A stretch of DNA of 64,000 nucleotides from positions 186,001-250,000 of the forward strand of contig NZ_MASW01000007.1 in assembly GCF_003202285.1 (NCBI RefSeq), in the 5' to 3' direction. This document shows positions 7,570-14,639 of this stretch, piece by piece (the first letter of the stretch is position 1; each line of letters starts with the position of its first letter). Position numbers and translations under genes: made by a program. The notes under the pieces were generated by a model, which did not search any database, had not been told where the DNA came from, and saw only the letters and a program-made list of their open reading frames with translations. Source of the DNA: Prauserella muralis (GTDB lineage: Bacteria > Actinomycetota > Actinomycetes > Mycobacteriales > Pseudonocardiaceae).

Positions 7570-8558
7570 GCTTCCTTCGCTTTCGTGGTCTTCCGGACCA
7601 GTGGGTTGCAGGGGTGGAGCGGATCGCCCCCACCCAGCACCCGGACGACCTCCTGCGCCGCAGAGCGGCGAAGCTGCGCGACGGAGTCGTCGGAGGAAAA
7701 GGCGACGTGCGGTGTCACCGTCACGGAGGGTGCCGTCCGAAGACCGTGGGGCACATCGGGTTCAGTGTCGAGGACATCGAGTGCCGCCGCATCGAGGTGC
7801 CCGCTGTCGATCGCGTCGATCAACGCAGCAGTGTCGACGAGTCCGCCTCGCCCGACATTGACCAGAAGCCCTCCCGGTTTCATCCGCGCGAGCTCCGCGC
7901 GCGAGATCAGGTTCCGGGTCTCGGGCGTCAGCGGCGCGTGGAGCACGACGACGTCGGCCCGCTCGAGCAGTTCGGCGAGACTCACGAATTCGGCCCCGTG
8001 GAGCTCAGCAGGTCGAGTCGGCCCGGTCACGAGGATCCGGGGGCCGAAGGCACCCAGCTTCCGCGCGGTCTCCCGGCCGATCCGTCCGTAGCCGACGATC
8101 CCGCAGGTGAGCGACGCAAGCCTGCGCAGACGAGCTGATTCCGGCTGCCACTGTCCGCCTCGTACCGCCTGCGAGAGTGCCGCGATCCCACGCGTCCAAT
8201 TCAGGACCAGGGCCACGGCATGATCGGACACCTCGGCGACGCAGTAGTCCGGCACGTTGGTTACCGCGATGCCGCGTGCGGTGGCCTCGTCGACGTCGAT
8301 GTTGTCCAGGCCGACCCCCATCCGAGCGATCACCGTCAGGTCCGCCGACGACGCGATCGCCGTCGCGGTGACCGGCGCCCAGCAGGTCAGGATGGCGGCA
8401 GGCGTATGGCACCGGACCAGTCGCTCGATCTCTGAAGCGGAGGCTGGCTCAGGTGGCCCGCTCACGAACCGGAGACCACCAGCCTCGACGATCTCCCGCT
8501 CGATCTCGTCGTCTGGCCAGGCTCGGTCCGTCAGGAGCACGGTCGCGCGGTCAGTCAT
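7566..8558 (-). CDS. D-isomer-specific 2-hydroxyacid dehydrogenase
   Basis: 330 aa. NAD(P)-dependent enzymes of this family reduce 2-oxo acids (hydroxypyruvate, glyoxylate, phosphohydroxypyruvate) to D-2-hydroxy acids. Seen are ARMGVGLDNIDVDEA, the Rossmann motif GIVGYGRIGRE, VNVGRGGLVD (substrate Arg), DVLDTEPD (Glu) and TPHVAFSS (catalytic His). There is no C-terminal ACT domain, so it is not a typical serine-pathway SerA. The ATG at 8558 (MTDRATVLL) is chosen; an upstream in-frame start at 8579 would add only seven residues. Its stop overlaps the enolase start, so translation is coupled. Hydroxypyruvate reductase-like chemistry would fit the downstream enolase and kinase. Confidence 0.9.
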   Translation of the reverse strand: MTDRATVLLTDRAWPDDEIEREIVEAGGLRFVSGPPEPASASEIERLVRCHTPAAILTCWAPVTATAIASSADLTVIARMGVGLDNIDVDEATARGIAVTNVPDYCVAEVSDHAVALVLNWTRGIAALSQAVRGGQWQPESARLRRLASLTCGIVGYGRIGRETARKLGAFGPRILVTGPTRPAELHGAEFVSLAELLERADVVVLHAPLTPETRNLISRAELARMKPGGLLVNVGRGGLVDTAALIDAIDSGHLDAAALDVLDTEPDVPHGLRTAPSVTVTPHVAFSSDDSVAQLRRSAAQEVVRVLGGGDPLHPCNPLVRKTTKAKEA

Positions 8559-8655
8559 GAACACCACGCGCTCGGGCACGATGGGTGGGGGCTGCCGCGG
8601 CGAGGTGGATCACTCTGGGAGTCATGAAGTATCCAGCTTTCGGTGGCCGATGTGG

Positions 8656-9813
8656 TCAGAACGAACGGGGCAAACCCAGGACGTGCTGGCCGATGTGGGC
8701 AAGGATCAAATTCGTCGAGATCGGGGCGATCTGGAACAGCCGAGACTCGCGGAACTTCCGCTCCACGTCGTACTCGCTGGCCATGCCGAACCCGCCGAGC
8801 GTCTGCATGGCGACATTGGCGGCTTCCCACGAAGCGTCCGCAGCCAGCAGCTTCGCCATGTTGGCCTCCGCGCCGCAAGGCTCACCGGAGTCGAACAGAT
8901 GCGCGGCGCGCCAGCGCATGAGGTCGGCCGCTTCGACGTGCACGTGCGCGGTCGCGATGGGGAACTGAATGCCCTGGTTCTGGCCGATCGGGCGGTCGAA
9001 AACGATACGTTCGCACGCATACCGTCGCGCGCGGTCGACGAACCACCGGCCGTCGCCTACGCATTCGGCCGCGACGAGGACGCGCTCGGCGTTCATCCCG
9101 TCGAGGATGTGGTGGAATCCCCGTCCCTCCTGGCCGACAAGAGTCGACGCGGGCACGCGCACGTCGTCGAAGAAGACCTCGTTCGTCTCGTGGTTGACCA
9201 TCGTCTTGATCGGCCTGGCCGTCACGCCGTCGACCTCCCGGAGATCGAGCAGGAAGAGCGACAGACCCTGTGACTTCTTCTCGACCTCGTCGATTGGGGT
9301 GGTGCGGGCGAGCAGGAGCATCAGGTCGGAGTGCTGGAACCGCGACGTCCACACCTTCTGCCCGTTGATGACGTAACCGTCCCCGTCCCTGCGCGCGAAG
9401 GTACGGATCTTGGTCGTGTCCGTGCCGGCGATAGGCTCCGTTACGCCGAAGGCCTGTAGGCGCAGTTCACCAGTCGCGATGAGCGGCAGGTACTGGCTGC
9501 GCTGCTCGTCGGATCCATGCCGCAGCACCGCACTCATGGTGTAGAGCTGGGCGTGCACCGCCGCGGCGTTTCCGCCGTTGCGGTTGATCTGCTCGACGAT
9601 GATCGACGCGTCGCCCACACCGAGCCCGAGCCCGCCGAACTCTTCAGGCACCAATGCCCCGAGGACGCCCGTGGAGGTGAGGGCGGCAACGAACTTCTCC
9701 GGATATGAGTCGGTCTCCTCGAGGTCCCGCCAGTAGGCGTCGGGGAAGTCGGCGCACACGCGGTCGACCAGTTCCCGCAGATCTGATCGGATCTCGGTCT
9801 CGCTGGAAATCAT
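8656..9813 (-). CDS. acyl-CoA dehydrogenase family protein lacking the usual catalytic Glu
   Basis: 385 aa FAD enzyme with the three-domain acyl-CoA dehydrogenase fold: helical N-domain (residues 1-120), beta domain with VTEPIAGTD and GYVINGQKVWTSR, and C-domain with RYACERIVFDRPIGQNQGIQF and MQTLGGFGMASEYDVERKFRESR. The tail reads FQIAPISTNLI where most members have a Y-E-G-T segment with the catalytic Glu, so Pro occupies that place. The base may lie elsewhere or the reaction may differ. The gene overlaps the MaoC gene upstream by 4 bp (ATGA). With MaoC hydratase and HpcH lyase it could oxidise an alkylsuccinyl-CoA; that is inference. A 97-bp gap separates it from the dehydrogenase gene downstream. 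Confidence 0.88.
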   Translation of the reverse strand: MISSETEIRSDLRELVDRVCADFPDAYWRDLEETDSYPEKFVAALTSTGVLGALVPEEFGGLGLGVGDASIIVEQINRNGGNAAAVHAQLYTMSAVLRHGSDEQRSQYLPLIATGELRLQAFGVTEPIAGTDTTKIRTFARRDGDGYVINGQKVWTSRFQHSDLMLLLARTTPIDEVEKKSQGLSLFLLDLREVDGVTARPIKTMVNHETNEVFFDDVRVPASTLVGQEGRGFHHILDGMNAERVLVAAECVGDGRWFVDRARRYACERIVFDRPIGQNQGIQFPIATAHVHVEAADLMRWRAAHLFDSGEPCGAEANMAKLLAADASWEAANVAMQTLGGFGMASEYDVERKFRESRLFQIAPISTNLILAHIGQHVLGLPRSF

Positions 9814-10313
9814 GAGCTGCTCTCTTCATGGGCGATCGCGCGGGGACCGTGGCCCCGGCGGTAAACAAGGACAGTGCGGGTGAAACGGATGACCAGGTCG
9901 TCGTTCTGGGTGAAGCCCTCGGTCTGGACCGTGACCACGCCGAGCGCCGGGCGGGACTTGGACGGCCGCACCGCCAAGACCGTGCTCCGGGACCGGATGG
10001 TGTCGCCCTCGAATACGGGGTTGGGCAGGACGATCTGTTCCCAGCCGAGGTTGGCGAACACATTCTGCGAGACGTCGGAGACACTCTGGCCGGCGACGAT
10101 CGAGAGCGTCAGGGCGGAGTTCACCAGCGGCTTGCCGAACTCGGTCTTCGCCGCGTACGAGTGGTCGAAATGCAGCGGCGCGGTGTTCTGAGTCAGCAGG
10201 GTGAACCAGATGTTGTCGGTCGTCGTGATGGTCCGCCCGAGCGGGTGCTCGAACACGTCCCCCTCGACGAAGTCCTCGAAGAACCGGCCCTGCCACCCTC
10301 TGTGGACGGTCAT
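9810..10313 (-). CDS. MaoC-like hydratase (mesaconyl-/itaconyl-CoA hydratase type)
   Basis: 167 aa hot-dog fold protein. These hydratases add water to enoyl-CoA. The active-site region reads LLTQNTAPLHFDHSYA, the variant seen in proteins paired with HpcH lyases, instead of the classic G-D-x-N-P-x-H. FGKPLVNSALTLSIVAGQSV and PNPVFEGDTIRSRS follow in the usual order. It overlaps the acyl-CoA dehydrogenase gene downstream and the lyase gene upstream by 4 bp each, making a tightly coupled trio. Known relatives hydrate mesaconyl-CoA or itaconyl-CoA to the substrate of the neighbouring lyase. The assignment to that branch is moderate, from pattern and context. Confidence 0.82.
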   Translation of the reverse strand: MTVHRGWQGRFFEDFVEGDVFEHPLGRTITTTDNIWFTLLTQNTAPLHFDHSYAAKTEFGKPLVNSALTLSIVAGQSVSDVSQNVFANLGWEQIVLPNPVFEGDTIRSRSTVLAVRPSKSRPALGVVTVQTEGFTQNDDLVIRFTRTVLVYRRGHGPRAIAHEESSS

Positions 10314-11164
10314 AGCGCACCGTCCTCCTGAGCGGTCGCCAGGATTCGCCGTGCCCGACGAACGACCGGCTGGTCCACGAAGCTGCCGTCGTCCAGTCGG
10401 GCAGCCCCGCCGTCCTCGGCTACGGCCACGACCTTTTCGGCCCAGGCGATCTCTGCGGGCCGCGGCGCGAACGCCGCGTGCACGGCCTTGATCTGACCGG
10501 GATGGATCACCGCCTTGCCGCCGTATCCGAGCTCGCGGGCGGCGGCAGCGGACCTGGCAAGTTCGTCCTCCTCACCGAGAACGAGGTAAGGACCGTCGAT
10601 CGGGGCGGCCAGTTCCGCCGCCGCCGCGGCGAGGACGACCTGGGCTCGGGCGAACGCGAGTTCGCGCCCTTCGGCGGTGGGCTCGACATCCAGATCCGCC
10701 GAGAGATCGGCCACGCCGAACAGCATCGTCACCACTCGCGGAGACGCCGACGCGATGGCACGGGCTTCGAAGACTCCAACGGCCGTCTCGATGATCGGGA
10801 CGACACCCGGCACGCCGTCCCCTCCCGCCTGATCCAGCAGGCTGACCAACCGCGCAACGTCGGCTGCCTCGGCGACCTTCGGAAGGAAAACCGCATCGAC
10901 AGCGGGCAGGACCTCGGCGAGCCGCTCGATGTCACGCTCGAGCTCGCCGCTGTCCCACGAGTTGACCCGCACGGTGGTCCGAGCGGGGCGTACGGTCCGC
11001 AGATACTCGAGAGTCAGCTCTCTGGCCGCCTCCTTCGCCGGGGGCGCCACGGCGTCTTCCAGATCGATGGCCACGACGTCCGCTCCGCGCAACACGGCCT
11101 TCGCAACGCGGTCGGGCCGGTCTCCGGGAACAAACAGCACGCTCCGCCAGCATCGGTGCCGCAC
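10310..11164 (-). CDS. HpcH/HpaI-family CoA-ester lyase, second copy
   Basis: 284 aa, first gene of the minus-strand operon facing the IclR gene. Motifs: RSVLFVPGDRPDRV, VVAIDLEDAV, VRVNSWDSG (substrate Arg), VPIIETAVG (metal Glu), MLFGVADLSADL (metal Asp) and AVIHPGQIKAVHAAF. It resembles malyl-, methylmalyl- or citramalyl-CoA lyases in length and motif order. It differs clearly from the copy at 2,914, so the two are not a recent duplication. Together with the adjacent hydratase it would cleave a hydroxyacyl-CoA to an oxo acid plus acyl-CoA. Probably controlled by the IclR protein through repeats at 11,179-11,218. Confidence 0.9.
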   Translation of the reverse strand: MRHRCWRSVLFVPGDRPDRVAKAVLRGADVVAIDLEDAVAPPAKEAARELTLEYLRTVRPARTTVRVNSWDSGELERDIERLAEVLPAVDAVFLPKVAEAADVARLVSLLDQAGGDGVPGVVPIIETAVGVFEARAIASASPRVVTMLFGVADLSADLDVEPTAEGRELAFARAQVVLAAAAAELAAPIDGPYLVLGEEDELARSAAAARELGYGGKAVIHPGQIKAVHAAFAPRPAEIAWAEKVVAVAEDGGAARLDDGSFVDQPVVRRARRILATAQEDGAL

Positions 11165-11178
11165 CTCTCACCTCGTTC

Positions 11179-11218
11179 TGTTCCGACACTCGGTACAATG
11201 GTCCGCATATCGGACTAT
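11179..11218. promoter_or_regulatory. two adjacent IclR-type operator candidates
   Basis: Two inverted repeats lie back to back in the 124-bp gap between divergent genes. The first has arms TGTTCCGA (11179-11186) and TCGGTACA (11190-11197), 7 of 8 complementary. The second has arms ATGGTCCG (11198-11205) and CGGACTAT (11211-11218), also 7 of 8, around CATAT, with the inner GTCCG/CGGAC perfect. Place and symmetry fit autoregulation of the IclR gene and control of the lyase operon. Confidence 0.5.
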
Positions 11219-11288
11219 ATCCTCAGAGGGGTTGCGCGCGATGTCAAGGCCGAAGTCGCACAGCACACGTCGGGTAGGGTGATCGACC

Positions 11289-12062
11289 GTGGTGGAGGAG
11301 GGATCGCATGGCGGTGGCAACCGCAGCGTGCTGACCGCCCTGCGCGTGATGGAAGAGGTCGCCGCCCGGCAACCTGTTGGTGTCTCGGACCTTGCCCGCG
11401 CGCTCGGGCTGCCGAAGACGACCGTCCAGCGCGCGATCATGTCCCTCGCCGAGGGCGGATGGCTACGGACGACGGGCACCGAGGTCACGCGATGGCGAAT
11501 CTCCCACCGCGCGCTGTCCGTCGGTCTCGCGGGCATCCGCGGGTCGGGCCTCGACGAGATCGCACACGAGGAAATGCGCAAGGTCCGTGACCAGACCAGC
11601 GAGTCCGTGCATCTGGCGGTCCGGGATGGCGACGACGTTGTCATTGTCAGCCGGCTCGACGGCACCCGGTCGGTTCGCACCTATCTGGAGCTGGGCACAC
11701 GCGCGCCCCTGTACGTGTCGTCGAGTGGGCGGGCGATCCTGGCATCGGTCGCTGACGAGTCCGACGTCGAGCGAGTGCTGTCCCATGGTGTCCGACGGTG
11801 GACCGACCGGTCCCTTTCCGACGTCGCGGCGCTGAGGAGCGAGCTGCAGCGAACTCGAGAGCGGGGCTACGCACTGAACGCCGGCGAGTGGCGGGAGGGC
11901 ATCGGGGGGATCGGGGTGGCGATCCTCGACCGCCGCCGCCGGCCACAGGCGGCGCTTTCCATCTCCATGCCGCTCTCCCGATATGAGCAGGCCGATCTAC
12001 CCGGGCTGGCGGAATTGCTCACGGAGGCAGCCCAACGCATCGGCCAGCTCGGGGAGATCTGA
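11289..12062 (+). CDS. IclR-family transcriptional regulator
   Basis: 257 aa. N-terminal winged helix-turn-helix (about residues 12-75; SDLARALGLPKTTVQRAIMSL is the recognition region) and C-terminal effector domain with SVHLAVRDGDDVVIVSRLDG, APLYVSSSGRAILA and the closing PQAALSISMPLSRY, all standard for IclR. The GTG at 11289 is followed by a second GTG; either may be used. It diverges from the CoA-lyase, MaoC, acyl-CoA dehydrogenase operon and probably controls it, responding to a pathway acid. It ends 9 bp before the end of the convergent SMP-30 gene. Confidence 0.92.
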   Translation: MVEEGSHGGGNRSVLTALRVMEEVAARQPVGVSDLARALGLPKTTVQRAIMSLAEGGWLRTTGTEVTRWRISHRALSVGLAGIRGSGLDEIAHEEMRKVRDQTSESVHLAVRDGDDVVIVSRLDGTRSVRTYLELGTRAPLYVSSSGRAILASVADESDVERVLSHGVRRWTDRSLSDVAALRSELQRTRERGYALNAGEWREGIGGIGVAILDRRRRPQAALSISMPLSRYEQADLPGLAELLTEAAQRIGQLGEI

Positions 12063-12071
12063 ACGACGGGG

Positions 12072-12935
12072 TCACCACCCGCCGCGGCACAGCGGCAGCC
12101 CCCGAGCGCCGCCTAGGTCGTCGACGATCAGCACGCGCCCACCCTTGGCCGCGGTGACCACCAGCACGTCGAGATCCGGCCCGGCGAAGCACAGGTTCGT
12201 CGGGAAAGTCGGTTCATCGAAGCGGATGGTCCGTCCCGGCCGTCCGTCCGGCTCGAACACCACCACCGCGTCCGCGTCCGGCGCGGCGGCGTAGAGCCGC
12301 CTGTCGGTATCGAGGGCGAGCCCGTCCGGCCCACCCGCTGGCAGCACGAGGGGAACGTCCGCCACGTCGAGCCTGTCACCAGTCCAGTGGTGCCGAGTGA
12401 CGTGCCCGGCATCGGTCCAGGCGAGATACACCAGGTCTCCGTCAATTGCGAGGCCGTTGGGGTAACCGATCCCGTCGAGCAGCACACTCGTACAGCCGGT
12501 GGACGGGTCGTGGGCACACAGCCGACCCGGCCCGGAGGCGCCCGGCCCCGGGTCGGTGAACCAGATCCGGCCATCCGGTCCGACCGCCAGGTCGTTGGGC
12601 GCCATCGCGTGCGGGACGGCGACCTGAGTCACGTCAGCTCCGAGGATTCGCTGCAGGCCCGGGGGGACGCCCCGCTGTGAGCCGCCCCGCCGAACGACCC
12701 CGTTCTGGGCAACCCACACCGTCCCGTCGCCCGTCTCCGCGAGCCCGTTCGGGCCGCCGCCGGTGTCGATGGTGCCGACGACCCCCGCTCCATCGAGATC
12801 GATCTGTGCCACGAGTCCCCGGGACGTGACGACGACGAGAAGCCGACCGTCCGCCGTCCACAGGGGCCCCTCGGTGAACCCGATCCCGGCGGCGAGGACG
12901 CCGGCTCGCGCATCGTTTCCGGACGTGGCCGTCAC
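12072..12935 (-). CDS. SMP-30/gluconolactonase/LRE-like beta-propeller hydrolase
   Basis: 287 aa. SMP-30 family enzymes hydrolyse sugar or other lactones with a bound divalent metal. GIGFTEGPLWTADGRLLV carries the first metal-ligand Glu. GGGPNGLAETGDGTVWVAQ, HAMAPNDLAVGPDGRIWFTDP (Asn/Asp) and YPNGLAIDGDLVYLAWT show the repeating propeller pattern. PDGLALDTDRRLYAA carries the last metal Asp. GTG 12935 is chosen because it overlaps the thiolase stop in a GTGA junction and starts right before the conserved part. No signal peptide is seen. It is the last gene of the molybdenum-hydroxylase operon; a lactone made in that pathway would be a logical substrate, but this is inference. Confidence 0.88.
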   Translation of the reverse strand: MTATSGNDARAGVLAAGIGFTEGPLWTADGRLLVVVTSRGLVAQIDLDGAGVVGTIDTGGGPNGLAETGDGTVWVAQNGVVRRGGSQRGVPPGLQRILGADVTQVAVPHAMAPNDLAVGPDGRIWFTDPGPGASGPGRLCAHDPSTGCTSVLLDGIGYPNGLAIDGDLVYLAWTDAGHVTRHHWTGDRLDVADVPLVLPAGGPDGLALDTDRRLYAAAPDADAVVVFEPDGRPGRTIRFDEPTFPTNLCFAGPDLDVLVVTAAKGGRVLIVDDLGGARGLPLCRGGW

Positions 12936-14086
12936 CGGGTCATCACGACGGTGCTGACCGAACCGCCGTCCGTGCCGTTGACAGAGCCACCCTTGCAGTA
13001 GGCGAGTGCGGTGCGGGCGCCGTCGACCTGCCTGCCCCCCGCCGTCCCGCGCAGCTGCCACGTCAGCTCACAGACCTGGGCGGTCCCGGTCGCACCGACG
13101 GGATGGCCTCGGGACAACAGACCGCCCGAGGGGTTGACCGGCAGTTGGCCGCCGAGCGCGGTGTGCCCGGCTGCCGTCCATTCGCCGCCTTGGCCGCGCG
13201 GGACGAGGCCGAGGCCCTCCAGCCGGACGATCTCGGCGATGGTGAAGCAGTCGTGCATCTCCACCAGGTCGATCTCGCCGGGACCGACGCCGGACAGTGT
13301 CCAAGCCTCCTCCCCGGCGCGGCGCGAGACGTCCTCCGCGTTGAGGTCGCCCAGCCCGGTTTGCACGAAGCCGCTGACCAAGCCGACCGCCAGGATCCGG
13401 GGAACCGGTCCGCTCAGGCCGAGGCGGCGCAACCCTGCCCTGTTGCACAGCAGCACCGCCGCTGCTCCGTCTGAGATCGGGCTGCAGTCGAGCAGCCCGA
13501 GCGGCTCGGCAATGGGGCGCGCACCGAGAACCTCTTCGAGACTGATCGGCTTCTGGTAGTGCGCGAACGGATTGTGCACCGAGTGCGCATGGTTCTTCAC
13601 CGCGACCGCGGCGATCTGTTCCCGAGTAGCGCCGTGGTCGGCCATGTAGCGACGCGCGCTCATGCCATGTCCGGCGGCCATGACGTAGCCGACGGCGGCG
13701 TCGAGATCGCCGGGGTCAGGTCGGACCCCGCCCACGATCCGGTCCGTCATCTTCTCCACGCCAATCACGAGTACGACATCGTGCAGGCCCGCCGCCAGGG
13801 CCACCCAGGCCTCACGAATCGCCGTGGCGCCGCTGGCGCAGTAGTTCTCGTGGTTGGACACCGGCTTGCCGTCCAGCCCGAGCTGGGCACCGATCCGCTG
13901 CCCGGCGACCGGCCCGCCGAACACGTGTCCCATGTAAAGGCCGTCGACGTCCGCGAGATCGGCGCCGGCGTCGGCGAGTGCGGCACGGGCTGCGCCGACG
14001 CCCATTCGCTCGAGCGTCACGTCGACGGGATGCTTGCCGAAGCGGATCATGCCTGCTCCGGCGACGAAGGCGGGTGCCGGGCTCAT
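12932..14086 (-). CDS. thiolase-family protein (SCP-x/lipid-transfer type)
   Basis: 384 aa. The nucleophile region is NYCASGATAI with Cys at about residue 83, followed by MHDCFTIAEI (His-Asp-Cys) and GHPVGATGTAQV, so both the active Cys and the catalytic His positions are retained. This matches thiolases that cleave beta-ketoacyl-CoA and pair with a separate Zn-ribbon/OB-fold protein. That partner is encoded immediately upstream with a 4-bp overlap. Its stop overlaps the SMP-30 start. Contrast it with the homologue at 28,998, where the corresponding residues are changed. Reaction class is likely thiolysis or condensation; substrate unknown. Confidence 0.88.
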   Translation of the reverse strand: MSPAPAFVAGAGMIRFGKHPVDVTLERMGVGAARAALADAGADLADVDGLYMGHVFGGPVAGQRIGAQLGLDGKPVSNHENYCASGATAIREAWVALAAGLHDVVLVIGVEKMTDRIVGGVRPDPGDLDAAVGYVMAAGHGMSARRYMADHGATREQIAAVAVKNHAHSVHNPFAHYQKPISLEEVLGARPIAEPLGLLDCSPISDGAAAVLLCNRAGLRRLGLSGPVPRILAVGLVSGFVQTGLGDLNAEDVSRRAGEEAWTLSGVGPGEIDLVEMHDCFTIAEIVRLEGLGLVPRGQGGEWTAAGHTALGGQLPVNPSGGLLSRGHPVGATGTAQVCELTWQLRGTAGGRQVDGARTALAYCKGGSVNGTDGGSVSTVVMTR

Positions 14087-14526
14087 CGCGTCTCTCCCCT
14101 CGTCGTGACACGGAAGCGGAAGCCCATCAGGGAGGCGCCGTCGTCAGCGGTGCCGAACGGCGTCAGCTCGAGCTCGACCGGCTGGTCCAGTTCGACCTCC
14201 TCCGGCTGCGTTCCGACCACCGTCGTCAGCAATCTCACCCCGTCGTCCGGAAGGTCGACCCAGGCCAGTACGTACGGAACCGGCATGCCGGGCGGGGCCT
14301 GCCTGACGATGGTGAACGAGTGGATTCGGCCTGCCGTCGCGAGCTCGGCCTTGTCGATGTGCTCGACGGCTCGGCAGGAAGGGCAGAACTCGCGAGGCGG
14401 GAACGCCGTAGTTCCGCATGCGGCGCACCGTGAGCCGAGCAGCCGTGGCGGATCGAGGGCGACCAGGCCGTCCCGGAACGGGCGAACGGCCCGGGTACCC
14501 GGTGATTCCGCTGTGGTGGTGGGCAT
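14083..14526 (-). CDS. Zn-ribbon/OB-fold (DUF35) acyl-CoA-binding partner protein
   Basis: 147 aa. An N-terminal helix is followed by a zinc ribbon with two CxxC pairs (CAACG and CPSC, 11 residues apart) and an OB-fold (GRIHSFTIVRQAPPG, PYVLAWVDLPD). DUF35 proteins form complexes with thiolase-like enzymes and bind the acyl-CoA. The ATG at 14526 has a strong RBS (GAGGAGG) and matches usual N-terminal length, so a longer upstream reading frame is not used. It overlaps the thiolase gene by 4 bp. A 113-bp gap with an inverted repeat separates it from the molybdenum-subunit gene. Confidence 0.88.
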   Translation of the reverse strand: MPTTTAESPGTRAVRPFRDGLVALDPPRLLGSRCAACGTTAFPPREFCPSCRAVEHIDKAELATAGRIHSFTIVRQAPPGMPVPYVLAWVDLPDDGVRLLTTVVGTQPEEVELDQPVELELTPFGTADDGASLMGFRFRVTTRGETR

Positions 14527-14621
14527 GGATCCTCCTCGTGTCCTGAGTCGTGCGGGCGGTGGCAAGGCCCGCCCGTCCTGTCCACCTTCGGGCCGGGAAC
14601 GTCGGTGTGGGGTGCGTGTCG

Positions 14622-14638
14622 TGGGTGCGTCGCACCCA
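14622..14638. promoter_or_regulatory. inverted repeat, copy A (TGGGTGCG ... CGCACCCA)
   Basis: Perfect 8-bp arms TGGGTGCG and CGCACCCA around one base, just after the molybdenum-subunit stop (14640) and before the DUF35 gene. The same left arm with a similar right arm occurs at 19,214-19,230 between the XRE and MFS genes, suggesting one DNA-binding protein for both. As RNA it could also fold into a short hairpin that lowers read-through. Confidence 0.45.
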
Positions 14639-14639
14639 G

